DNA from: JBEKZD01 sp050013395
GTDB taxonomy: Bacteria > Verrucomicrobiota > Verrucomicrobiia > Palsa-1439
Reading direction: 5' to 3'
Assembly (NCBI GenBank): GCA_050013395.1
Contig: JBEKFI010000010.1
Location: 1 to 63,502, forward strand
DNA length: 63,502 nucleotides
Made by a program: the position numbers and the translations under genes. Under the pieces are notes generated by a model. It saw nothing but the letters and a program-made list of their open reading frames with translations. It did not search any database and was not told where the DNA came from. This document shows positions 8,360 to 15,758 of the stretch, one piece after another (position 1 is the first letter of the stretch; the number at the start of each line of letters is the position of its first letter).

Positions 8360-8443
8360 GTAGGGTGGGCGTCTCGCCCGCCTGCCGTTCCTGCGACGCG
8401 CGAACACGACTGGGAGACCAAACGGGCGGGACGCCCGCGCTAC
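8360..8443. repeat. GTAG...CTAC paired-hairpin element, 84 bp
   Basis: Bounded by GTAG (8360) and CTAC (8443). Inner stems are formed by GGTGGGCGTCTCGCCCGCC on the left and GGGCGGGACGCCCGC on the right. It fills the space between the monooxygenase stop and the ADH start almost exactly, leaving two bases on the left and one on the right, so any ribosome site for the ADH must lie in or before it. Confidence 0.8.
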
Positions 8444-8444
8444 T

Positions 8445-9638
8445 ATGAACTTCGACTTCGCCACCGCTGCACTCATCGTTTTCGGCGCGGGCAGGCTGCG
8501 CGAGGTCGGCGCGATGGCCCGCGAACTTGGCCGACGCGCCTTCGTGGTAACTGGCAGTTCGACTGAGCGGGCGAAACCGCTTCTCGCCGCGCTGGCAAGT
8601 CACGATGTCGAGTCCGTAACGTTTCCCGTTGCAGGCGAGCCGACAACGGAGGTCGTGCAAAGAGGAACACAATCCGCTCGCGAACAAAGATGCGAACTGG
8701 TCATTGGTTTCGGCGGCGGCAGCGCCATCGACACGGCCAAGGCCGTTGCCGCGTTACTGACCAACGGCGGCGACTTGCTCGATTACCTCGAAGTGATCGG
8801 CAAAGGCAAACCGCTGGCCAAACCTTCCGCGCCCTACGTCGCCATTCCGACAACCGCCGGCACCGGCTCCGAAGTGACGCGCAACGCCGTTTTGGGATCG
8901 CCCGATCACAGGGTCAAGGTCAGCCTGCGCAGTCCGTTGATGCTGCCGCGCGTGGCATTGGTGGATCCCGAACTCACCTACGACCTGCCGCGTGAAGTGA
9001 CTGCGAGCACCGGACTCGATGCGCTCACGCAACTCATCGAGGCATTCGTGTCGAACCGCGCGAACCCGATGACCGACGCGCTTTGCCGCGAAGGGATTCG
9101 GCGCGTGGCCCGTTCATTGCGCCCCGCCTACGAGACGACCGACGATCCGCCTTCGCTGGAGCTTCGGCGGACAGGTGCATCGGCGCGCGAGGACATGTCG
9201 CTGGCTGCGTTGTTCAGTGGACTGGCACTGGCAAACGCCGGACTCGGTGCGGTCCACGGATTCGCTGCGCCGATTGGCGGGATGTTTCACGCGCCGCACG
9301 GCGCGGTGTGCGCGACGTTGTTGCCACACGTGATGGAAGTCAACCTCCGCGCGCTCCGGGCACGCCAGCCCCGAACAGCGGTTCGGGGCAAGCCCGAGAG
9401 CGAAGCGCTGCGCCGGTACGAAGAGATCGACCGCGTGTTCGGCGGCGAAGCGATCGCGTGGATTCATGAGACGTGCCGCTCGATGAAAATTCCGCCGCTG
9501 TCGAAGTACGGTGTTCGAGAAAAAGATTTTCCAGTGTTGGTTGAAAAAGCAGCTATCGCCAGCAGCATGCGGAGAAATCCGATCACCCTGACACCCGATG
9601 AACTGTGCGAGATTCTGGAACGCGAAGCCGCTGCATAG
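8445..9638 (+). CDS. Iron-containing alcohol dehydrogenase
   Basis: A group III (iron-activated) NAD(P)-dependent alcohol dehydrogenase, 397 aa. The dinucleotide loop GFGGGSAIDTAKAVAAL (about residues 87-103), the TTAGTGSEVTRNAV segment, and the metal-binding residues in DALTQLIEA, HGFAAPIGG and HAPHGAVC are all present, so the enzyme should be active. ATG 8445 begins one base after a CTAC-ended repeat. At 9371-9394 a palindrome adds about eight residues (RTAVRGKP) to a surface region between RALRARQP and ESEALRRY, in frame. The physiological substrate cannot be read from the sequence; with the ABM-fold neighbour it may handle aldehydes or small alcohols. Confidence 0.92.
   Translation: MNFDFATAALIVFGAGRLREVGAMARELGRRAFVVTGSSTERAKPLLAALASHDVESVTFPVAGEPTTEVVQRGTQSAREQRCELVIGFGGGSAIDTAKAVAALLTNGGDLLDYLEVIGKGKPLAKPSAPYVAIPTTAGTGSEVTRNAVLGSPDHRVKVSLRSPLMLPRVALVDPELTYDLPREVTASTGLDALTQLIEAFVSNRANPMTDALCREGIRRVARSLRPAYETTDDPPSLELRRTGASAREDMSLAALFSGLALANAGLGAVHGFAAPIGGMFHAPHGAVCATLLPHVMEVNLRALRARQPRTAVRGKPESEALRRYEEIDRVFGGEAIAWIHETCRSMKIPPLSKYGVREKDFPVLVEKAAIASSMRRNPITLTPDELCEILEREAAA
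9368..9389. repeat. Palindrome inserted in frame in the ADH gene
   Basis: GCCCCGAA-CAGCGG-TTCGGGGC forms an 8-bp perfect stem. The same CCCCGA...TCGGGGC stem recurs at 7923-7941, in the 41514 element and twice in the 46663 element. AGCCC occurs at both flanks (9367-9371 and 9391-9395), compatible with a short target duplication of a roughly 24-bp insertion. Confidence 0.65.
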
Positions 9639-9722
9639 CCTGCCAGTTCATCCCCTCCGTCCTCAGTCGCCTAAAGACTGACTCACGATACAACCGCTAC
9701 GCTGGTGCATTGGGCGCAGCGA

Positions 9723-10481
9723 TCAGCGCCGCCAGCCTCGCGCTGCCTTGACTCCGGCGGCAACTGCCCCGAAAGCCAGCACCAACTGAAAAGTGGTCGG
9801 TTCCGGCACCGGCTGGATCGCAAAGGCATCGTAATTGATGAAGTACGACGCGGTCTTCGTGTTCCGGACGCCCAGTGTGTAACTACCGGGATCGCCGATG
9901 CTAAAAACCGCGCTGTACGAATCCCAGCCCGATCCTGTGGGAACGGTGTGTAGGCTGCCAATCGCCGTGTTCCCGACGGTGAACGTGAACTCGCCGTCCT
10001 CGAGTGTCAGCGTGCCGACCGTCGGGATGGTCACTGAACCGGCCGGAGCGGCAGCGTACACGGAGATCACATAATCTCCCGCTGTGTCAAACGAAACCGC
10101 CTGACGGATGGTATCAATGGCGGCGTATGTGCTGGCATACTGTTGTCCCTCCGGCGCGGAAAACATGGCTGACCATGTGTACAGTGCGCCGGTGGACGAG
10201 TTGCTCGCGTAAGGCTCGACCACGCCGGCATCGTTGCTGAACATCCACGGTCCAGAAACGGGTTTCACAAAACCGCCGCTGCTCACCTCGTAGTTTTCAA
10301 AACCGGGGTCAGTAAAGGATTGGCCTTGCACGACGCTGACCGCGGCGGCAAACGAGGCGACGACAACCGCGAGTTGTGCCCAACGAGAAACAGCCGAGCG
10401 ATGGCGGAGACCGAGCGCGACGACTATTCCGAGAGCAATGCGCCTCATGCCAATTCTACTGCTCATTTGTTTGGTCTGCAT
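9723..10481 (-). CDS. PEP-CTERM sorting-domain protein
   Basis: A secreted 252-residue protein. A long N-terminal signal region has its hydrophobic core at AQLAVVVASFAAAVSVVQG. The mature beta-rich domain resembles carbohydrate-binding/jelly-roll exported proteins (FTDPGFENYEV, GSGWDSYSAVFSI, GSYTLGVRN). The C-terminus is the classic PEP-CTERM signal: VPEPTT, a hydrophobic helix, then basic KAARGWRR. Such proteins are processed by exosortase and linked to exopolysaccharide or biofilm export. The start is uncertain: 10481, 10466 and 10448 are all in frame and none has a good ribosome site; the last gives the most usual signal-peptide length. No exosortase gene is in the window. Confidence 0.85.
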   Translation of the reverse strand: MQTKQMSSRIGMRRIALGIVVALGLRHRSAVSRWAQLAVVVASFAAAVSVVQGQSFTDPGFENYEVSSGGFVKPVSGPWMFSNDAGVVEPYASNSSTGALYTWSAMFSAPEGQQYASTYAAIDTIRQAVSFDTAGDYVISVYAAAPAGSVTIPTVGTLTLEDGEFTFTVGNTAIGSLHTVPTGSGWDSYSAVFSIGDPGSYTLGVRNTKTASYFINYDAFAIQPVPEPTTFQLVLAFGAVAAGVKAARGWRR

Positions 10482-10738
10482 GACGCGACGAGGTATTCAT
10501 TGGAGCCGCTCTTCATTCTCGCTTCCAGCCAATTGGAGCGACTCGCAGTATGTCCCACCAAATGCACGTATCTGCTCACCTGAAACTGAACGGAGGCTAC
10601 CACGGCGGCAGGCCGCAAAGCAAGGAAATTCTGTGGTTTCAAGCCATGGAGGGCCGCGCCTGCGTGCGGCCGGAACCGGGCACAGCCTGTCAATTGCCCG
10701 ACATGCCAAAACCACCTAACACAACTCGACTTTGGTCT

Positions 10739-10799
10739 GTAGCCGCACCCTTTAGGGTGCGTGAATGGCGCAACTGCGCAGGCTGAAGCCTGCGGCTAC
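10739..10799. repeat. GTAG...CTAC paired-hairpin element, 61 bp
   Basis: GTAG at 10739 and CTAC ending at 10799. The left stem is CGCACCCTTTAGGGTGCG, the right stem CGCAGGCTGAAGCCTGCG. It lies in the 365-base gap between the PEP-CTERM gene and signal peptidase I. The rest of that gap (10482-10738) shows no gene. Confidence 0.8.
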
Positions 10800-10810
10800 G
10801 GGTTTCGTTT

Positions 10811-10850
10811 GGCGAGCCAAGCGCTTTTGGTGGCTCGGACGGCGCGCTAC
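10811..10850 (-). repeat. Single GTAG hairpin (REP-like) covering the lepB stop
   Basis: Read on the minus strand: GTAG, then a stem of CGAGCC and GGCTCG around a loop. The TAG of the GTAG (10849-10847) is the stop codon of the signal peptidase gene. Confidence 0.65.
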
Positions 10851-11524
10851 AGCAGATTCTGGAGAAACCGGTCGAATCGGGGGCGCCAGTAGTGTTCGCG
10901 GTCGAACGAGAGTGCCACCGTTGTCGCCCGACCCACGATCACGTCGCGCGAGACAAGCCCAAAGTACCGGGAATCGAAACTGTTGTCGCGGTTGTCGCCC
11001 ATGACGAAGTAGCGCCCGGTGGGCACGTGGACCGGGCCGAACGACCGCAGCGCGCGTTGCGACGGACAAATCATCACCGGATGCGTCCGGCCCGCCACGG
11101 TCTCGTCGAACACGAGCGCGGATTCGCCGGCGATTGCGTCCGAGGCTTCGTAGCTCGCGGGTTGGCCGTTCAGGAAGAGCCGGTCGTTCCGCATCTCGAT
11201 CACGTCGCCGGGCACTGCCGCCACCCGTTTCACGAGCCGTTTGCCGTCGGCTGGTGAACGAAACACAATGATGTCGCCGCGTTGCGGATCCGACCACGTC
11301 GCAAGACGCATTGTGCTGAACGGAACCTTCAGGTCGTACGCAAGCTTGTTGACCAGAATGCGATCTCCAACCAGGATCGTCGGCCGCATCGAACCGCTTG
11401 GCACGTCATTCCAATCCGCGACCACCGACCGCAACGGAGCCACGATTGCTACCGCAATGAGCAATGGCTTCACCCACTCCCGCCAGAATCTCCCCAGCTT
11501 CTTTCTCATGCGCGCCTTAGACAA
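10847..11524 (-). CDS. lepB: Signal peptidase I
   Basis: Membrane serine protease that removes signal peptides on the periplasmic face; 225 aa. An N-terminal anchor (about residues 17-38) is followed by the catalytic Ser box PSGSMRPTI and the catalytic Lys box KRLVKRVAAVPGD, then the C-terminal GDNRDNSFDSRYFG box. All catalytic elements are intact. The ATG at 11524 is the first good start. The stop codon TAG is part of the GTAG of a REP-like hairpin, so the repeat now defines the C-terminus (FLQNLL). Many secreted proteins in this window would be its substrates. Confidence 0.94.
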   Translation of the reverse strand: MSKARMRKKLGRFWREWVKPLLIAVAIVAPLRSVVADWNDVPSGSMRPTILVGDRILVNKLAYDLKVPFSTMRLATWSDPQRGDIIVFRSPADGKRLVKRVAAVPGDVIEMRNDRLFLNGQPASYEASDAIAGESALVFDETVAGRTHPVMICPSQRALRSFGPVHVPTGRYFVMGDNRDNSFDSRYFGLVSRDVIVGRATTVALSFDREHYWRPRFDRFLQNLL

Positions 11525-11564
11525 TGAAGCGCCAAGCCGCGTTCACGTCCGGCGGAGGCCGTTG

Positions 11565-11594
11565 GTAGGGCGGCTTGGCCCAAGCCGCCGTAGT
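11565..11594. repeat. Perfect GTAG-flanked hairpin
   Basis: GTAG followed by GGCGGCTTGG-CC-CAAGCCGCC and another GTAG. It is a compact perfect stem between divergently transcribed lepB and the protease gene, and could act as a terminator-like or REP-derived structure. The rest of 11525-11746 shows no gene. Confidence 0.6.
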
Positions 11595-11746
11595 CTCCAG
11601 CCACCGCGATTAACCCCCCCACTTTTAATCGCACCTGCTGCTACAGCAGCCATTGCTTCCGCTTGCAGACATGTAGCGCCTTTGTCATATCCACGCGCCA
11701 TGAAACGCTGCTCGGTGGCCTGATTGCTGCTATTCACAAAGCCACT

Positions 11747-13141
11747 ATGCGGAATCCTCTTCTCAGCGCCATGAACCGCTGCTCGTGGCATCTTCTCTTC
11801 GCCACGAGCTTGATGTTGGCCGCCACAGTTCGGGCCGAAACCGAGTCAATTGATCTCAAGGCGCTCGCCAAGAAGGCGCGACCGGCGGTGCTGCTGCTGG
11901 TCGTCTCCGACGCCACCGGCAAGGAAATCGCCACCGGCACCGGCTTCCTCGTCTCCAGCGACGGCAAGCTCATTACCAATCACCACGTCATCGAAAATGC
12001 CGCCAGCGCCGTCGCCAAAGCCGAGAACGGCGCCCTGTTCCCCGTCGAAGGCGTTTTGGCTGACGATCCGAAGAACGACCTCGTGCTGTTGAAGCTCAAA
12101 GGCAAAGCCGAGTCCGACGAGACGCAGCCCATTCATCCTGCTGCAAACCTGCCGTTCCTGCCGCTCGGCAATAGCGACAAGGTCGAAGTCGGCACGCGCA
12201 TCGCCGTTATCGGTAGCCCGCTGGGATTGGAAGGCACGTTATCGGAAGGCATTGTCTCCGCCGTGCGCGAGTTTATGGGCGATCAACGCTTGTTGCAGGT
12301 CACGGCAGCCATCTCGCCGGGTTCCAGCGGCTCTCCCGTATTGAGCGCGAAAGGCAATGTCGTCGGCGTCGCGTCGGCACTGCTGCGCGGGGGACAATCG
12401 CTGAATTTTGCTGTGCCAGCCGAAATCGCCAGAAAATTGCTGCAAGCAGACGCAAACGTGACAGCCAAATCGCTGACCAGTTTTCGGGACACACCTAGCG
12501 ACTCGGATTCGGAGGTTTACCAGTCCTCTGAATACCGAGAAACAAATGCGGCGTTTGTATCTGCGGACTGGGTGGCCATGCTCAAGGCAAGCCAGGCTTT
12601 GGTTCAGAAATTTCCCGAAAGCTGGGTCGGTTATTCCAATCTGGGCCTTGCGTATGAACAGATGCACTTCTTTGACGACGCCGTAGCCGCCCATCGCCAA
12701 GCGATCAAGCTCAAGCCCAACTTCGCCGGTGAGTGGTATAACTTGGGAGCTGTTTACCTCCAGCAACGCAATTACGACGACGCCATTGCCGCTTGTCGCC
12801 AAGCGATTAAACTCGCGCCTGATTTCTACCTCCCGTGGCACAACTTGGGAGGTGCTTACCTTCTGCAACACAAGTACGACGACGCCATCGCCGCCTCGCG
12901 CCAAGCTATCGATCTCAAGCCTGACGATGCCAAGGCGTGGTTCCTCCTTGGGGACGCATATGACAAGTCTGGGCGCACCGACGACGCGATTGCGGCCTTT
13001 CGGCAAGCAATCAAGCTGAAGCCCGATGATGCCGACGTATGGTACTTTTTAGGCATCGCGTTTCGCAGAGCTGGTCGCTCCAAGGACGCGACTGATGCGT
13101 TCCAACAGGCCAAGAAGTTGAAACCCGAATGGTTTAAGTGA
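11747..13141 (+). CDS. Secreted S1C (HtrA-like) serine protease fused to TPR repeats
   Basis: A signal peptide (MNRCSWHLLFATSLMLAATVRA in its second part) leads a trypsin-like HtrA domain with an intact catalytic triad: His in TNHHVIE, Asp in KNDLVLLKL, Ser in SPGSSGSPV. Instead of PDZ domains, the C-terminal half holds four to five TPR repeats (ESWVGYSNLGLAYEQ, AGEWYNLGAVYLQQ, YLPWHNLGGAYLLQ, AKAWFLLGDAYDKS, ADVWYFLGIAFRRA). It is therefore probably a periplasmic protease that binds partners through the TPRs. ATG 11747 or 11771 may be the true start; neither has a strong ribosome site. A 22-bp near copy of the 11768-11790 start region lies at 11698-11720. The next gene overlaps by four bases. 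Confidence 0.85.
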   Translation: MRNPLLSAMNRCSWHLLFATSLMLAATVRAETESIDLKALAKKARPAVLLLVVSDATGKEIATGTGFLVSSDGKLITNHHVIENAASAVAKAENGALFPVEGVLADDPKNDLVLLKLKGKAESDETQPIHPAANLPFLPLGNSDKVEVGTRIAVIGSPLGLEGTLSEGIVSAVREFMGDQRLLQVTAAISPGSSGSPVLSAKGNVVGVASALLRGGQSLNFAVPAEIARKLLQADANVTAKSLTSFRDTPSDSDSEVYQSSEYRETNAAFVSADWVAMLKASQALVQKFPESWVGYSNLGLAYEQMHFFDDAVAAHRQAIKLKPNFAGEWYNLGAVYLQQRNYDDAIAACRQAIKLAPDFYLPWHNLGGAYLLQHKYDDAIAASRQAIDLKPDDAKAWFLLGDAYDKSGRTDDAIAAFRQAIKLKPDDADVWYFLGIAFRRAGRSKDATDAFQQAKKLKPEWFK

Positions 13142-13608
13142 CAGTTACGACGCGAAAACTGCTGGCCTTACTGAGGACGCTGTGCCCTCGCAGGTGGTAT
13201 CTTAAATTCTACTTGGATTGCATAAACCGTGCTTACCGAAGGGAGATCGCGGCTGTAAGGAAGACAGGGAATCGCGATGAAGTTGATCGCATTGGTGGCG
13301 CGTGGGTCGGCGAATCTGCACAGATCGAGGAGGAACTCAATCTGCTTGAGACCAGAAGGTTGGTCAATGAAGCACAGCGACTACGGCTTCCAGTTCCCGA
13401 CAAGCCCACTGGCGATACCGAGGACGACAATTGGATTCGGGGAGATTTATCTGAGCAGTGGTGTCTTAAAGCTGAAGGCTATTCCAAGATTCGGGCGCAA
13501 ATACGCATCGAGCGCGAAGAACGCCGTGAGGCTTTAATGGCGTTGGCGACTATCATCACAGGAATAATAGGGGCGCTAATGGGGCTTGTCGCAGTCTGGC
13601 GGCGGTGA
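13138..13608 (+). CDS. Hypothetical protein with C-terminal membrane anchor
   Basis: A 156-residue protein of no recognised family. It starts with GTG at 13138 inside the preceding stop (GTGA overlap), so translation is probably coupled to the protease-TPR gene. The body is charged and helical (RDEVDRIGGAWVGESAQIEEEL, then IRAQIRIEREERRE), and residues about 134-152 (LMALATIITGIIGALMGLVA) form a single transmembrane segment near the C-terminus, as in tail-anchored proteins. The coupling suggests a physical partner of the protease, but this is inference. Confidence 0.65.
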   Translation: MTVTTRKLLALLRTLCPRRWYLKFYLDCINRAYRREIAAVRKTGNRDEVDRIGGAWVGESAQIEEELNLLETRRLVNEAQRLRLPVPDKPTGDTEDDNWIRGDLSEQWCLKAEGYSKIRAQIRIEREERREALMALATIITGIIGALMGLVAVWRR

Positions 13609-13760
13609 TCCCTCGGAGTGAGGATTGCCGGTGCAGTGCGGCCAGCGGTATGATGACGTTTGTGAACAAAATGGATCGACTACCTTCTTCGGGTCTTTGG
13701 TGGTACGCCGAACACTTCTGCCAAGCAGGATCGCTTGTGGCGGAATGCCCAAACCAACCC

Positions 13761-14780
13761 TCAGCAAGTCCCATCCTTCGTGCTTAACGGGAAAAGCCGC
13801 TCAAGAATAGATTCCCCGTCGTTACAGGGCAGCGTTTCGAGAACACGGACTGGTGGCTCACCGAAATCCGTTTGGATGACGGCCACGCCAGTTACATCTG
13901 GTGGGGGTTTAAGCGCTATATTTGAATATTCAGGTAAACGGCGCAGTTCCCAAGCGTCCGTGTGGCGGAATAGACTGAATGTGCGCACGTCCAGCACTAT
14001 GAAATACATTTGACCCTGCTGGATGGTCTTCTTCTTGCGTTTTTCGTCTATATCACGCTGCAAGATCCCCATCAACTTTTCGACACCAAAGGGACTTCGG
14101 TCGAGCAAATCTGTTATTTGAGGGTCTCTCGTGGGGCCCTCTGCTATCACTTTTAGATATTTGCGACCGAAAACTGTGCCCGGCCCAAGCGCTGAATAAT
14201 CCAGTTCTCTGAGGCGTTCCTCAAACTGTTTGATTTCACGATGCAATTCTTGCACGTCACCCTTGTTGGCGAGAAGAAAGCATCTGCGATCCCAATTATC
14301 TTTCAGTGTGATATGGTTTCCGATTTGATTCAACCGGGCGTTTCCTTCATGAAGCAGCGCATCAATCTCCAGGTCGCGCGCGAACTCACGCATCACTAAT
14401 TTGGTTTCGATCAGCACTCTATTGCCGTCCAGCGTGACTTCAAAATCAGGCGGTTTCTGCAAACTCGTATCGTCGAACCGTGTCGAATCCGCCCGCCGCG
14501 AAAGATGATTTGCGATAGCCAACTCGGAGAGGCAGGGCCACAGATTATTGAGCTTGTTCAGAGGTTGAAATCGTCTCGATAACCACGAGCTAAAGTCCAA
14601 TAGCTTGCGAGATTTCTCTGCCTCCTTGGCATTCCTTAGCCAGCTTTCGACTGCGTCGAATACTTTACAGCGGGTTGATTCGCAGAAATCCCTGTAAAAA
14701 CTGATCAGCGGATGCGTTTCAGGTAGGCAAGAGAGCATTGGCCATCTCTCAACTTCATGAGGTGTGTGCATCAGCACCAT
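13761..14780 (-). CDS. Hypothetical protein with PD-(D/E)xK-like nuclease motif
   Basis: A 339-residue protein, AT-richer than its neighbours, with no close family recognised. Residues about 107-124 read KPPDFEVTLDGNRVLIETK, which fits the restriction-enzyme-fold core: PD, a beta hairpin, then ExK (here ETK). The flanking helical regions (DFCESTRCKVFDAVESWLRN; EIKQFEERLREL) would package it. The C-terminal half (QMYFIVLDVRTFSLFRHTD) looks like a second alpha/beta domain. The start could be 14780 or MHTP at 14771. No methylase or helicase is adjacent, so it is either an orphan nuclease or a transferred defence remnant. The fold call rests on one motif. Confidence 0.55.
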   Translation of the reverse strand: MVLMHTPHEVERWPMLSCLPETHPLISFYRDFCESTRCKVFDAVESWLRNAKEAEKSRKLLDFSSWLSRRFQPLNKLNNLWPCLSELAIANHLSRRADSTRFDDTSLQKPPDFEVTLDGNRVLIETKLVMREFARDLEIDALLHEGNARLNQIGNHITLKDNWDRRCFLLANKGDVQELHREIKQFEERLRELDYSALGPGTVFGRKYLKVIAEGPTRDPQITDLLDRSPFGVEKLMGILQRDIDEKRKKKTIQQGQMYFIVLDVRTFSLFRHTDAWELRRLPEYSNIALKPPPDVTGVAVIQTDFGEPPVRVLETLPCNDGESILERLFPLSTKDGTC

Positions 14781-14933
14781 GCATTCTTATCCGAAATTCC
14801 AGAATTTGTCACGCTGGCAGTCGGTATGGCCAATTCTCCACTCGACACGCTCAGTCCTCGGCGGGCCGTCCGTGTTCGCCGTGGCGGAGGTTCTCCACGA
14901 TTTGGCGGGAGGACTTGCTGCGGACCAGGCCAG

Positions 14934-15467
14934 CTACCACTTCACCTTGACACTGCGTTTCTGGCCGAGGCGATCGGTGAAGGAGACTTCGCCGTGACGT
15001 TGGCCGTGTTCGTGAAGTTCCTTGGTGATCTTCACGTCGAAACAACAGTACTCGGCGATCTCCATGATCCTGCCTTCCTTCCACCATTTCAACGCCATCA
15101 TGCCGTCGGCGACCTTCGGTGCGTTGAGCGTGGTTTTGGCAACGGCATCCAGAGAGATGCGGTGCCCGAGTTTGGCTTCAAGATCGGCCATCAAATCGAG
15201 AGTGGGCACGGCATGGAGGTCCAACGGGGTGTAGCCGTGCAGCACTTCGTAGTCGAAGTTAATGATGTTGAACCCCACGACGAGATCGGCGCGCATCAGT
15301 TGTTTGACGAGATCGTTGACGTGGGCTTCGTCGTAGATTCTGTATTGACCGTCGGCGGTGCTGAAAGTCACGCCGACCGACATCAGCATGTCGCGTTTGC
15401 GATCCCAGCCGCCCACATCGGCAGCGCTTCTCTGCGTTTCCAAATCGAAATAGACGATGTTCTTCAT
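14934..15467 (-). CDS. DEDD-type 3'-5' exonuclease domain protein (RNase H-like)
   Basis: A 177-residue exonuclease-fold protein related to the helicase-associated RNase H-like / YprB group. The acidic catalytic residues are visible in order: YFDLETQ (motif I, D and E), NIINFDYEVL (motif II), and AEYCCFDVKITKEL (motif III, Y-x3-D, the DEDDy type). Start MKNIVYF at 15467 is preferred; the longer frame upstream is encoded by a GTAG/CTAC repeat and is not protein-like. It is a single small domain without a fused helicase. It may act in DNA repair or RNA processing; the substrate is unknown. Confidence 0.8.
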   Translation of the reverse strand: MKNIVYFDLETQRSAADVGGWDRKRDMLMSVGVTFSTADGQYRIYDEAHVNDLVKQLMRADLVVGFNIINFDYEVLHGYTPLDLHAVPTLDLMADLEAKLGHRISLDAVAKTTLNAPKVADGMMALKWWKEGRIMEIAEYCCFDVKITKELHEHGQRHGEVSFTDRLGQKRSVKVKW

Positions 15468-15477
15468 TCGCATTTCT

Positions 15478-15534
15478 GTAGGCCGACTCTGCGAGTCGGC
15501 GCTTCCACAACGCCGCTTCACAGAAGCGGCCTAC
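15478..15534. repeat. GTAG...CTAC paired-hairpin element, 57 bp
   Basis: GTAG at 15478, CTAC ending at 15534. Stems are GGCCGACTCTGCGAGTCGGC and CCGCTTCACAGAAGCGG. It sits immediately upstream of the exonuclease start. The following 15535-15758 shows no convincing gene. Confidence 0.8.
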
Positions 15535-15758
15535 AACGACTCATTCTCACGGCGCGATGCGCGGCAATGCCAGCGTCCGCATTGTGTGCAAGCCGGGTTT
15601 CGCTTTGACAAGATGCGGAATCATGTTCACCAAAACCGGCGGCGCGCCGCCCCGCGCCCAATTGCGCCCAAAGCATATTGAATGGTACGAATCGGTTTGC
15701 TCACGCAACGAGTTTAGTGGCATCCCCCGCCCGCATCAACGAGAAAGCTGGCATGGGT

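Noticed and set aside
14846..15608. 283-codon plus-strand frame
   Set aside because: Antisense to the exonuclease gene and continuing into a repeat.
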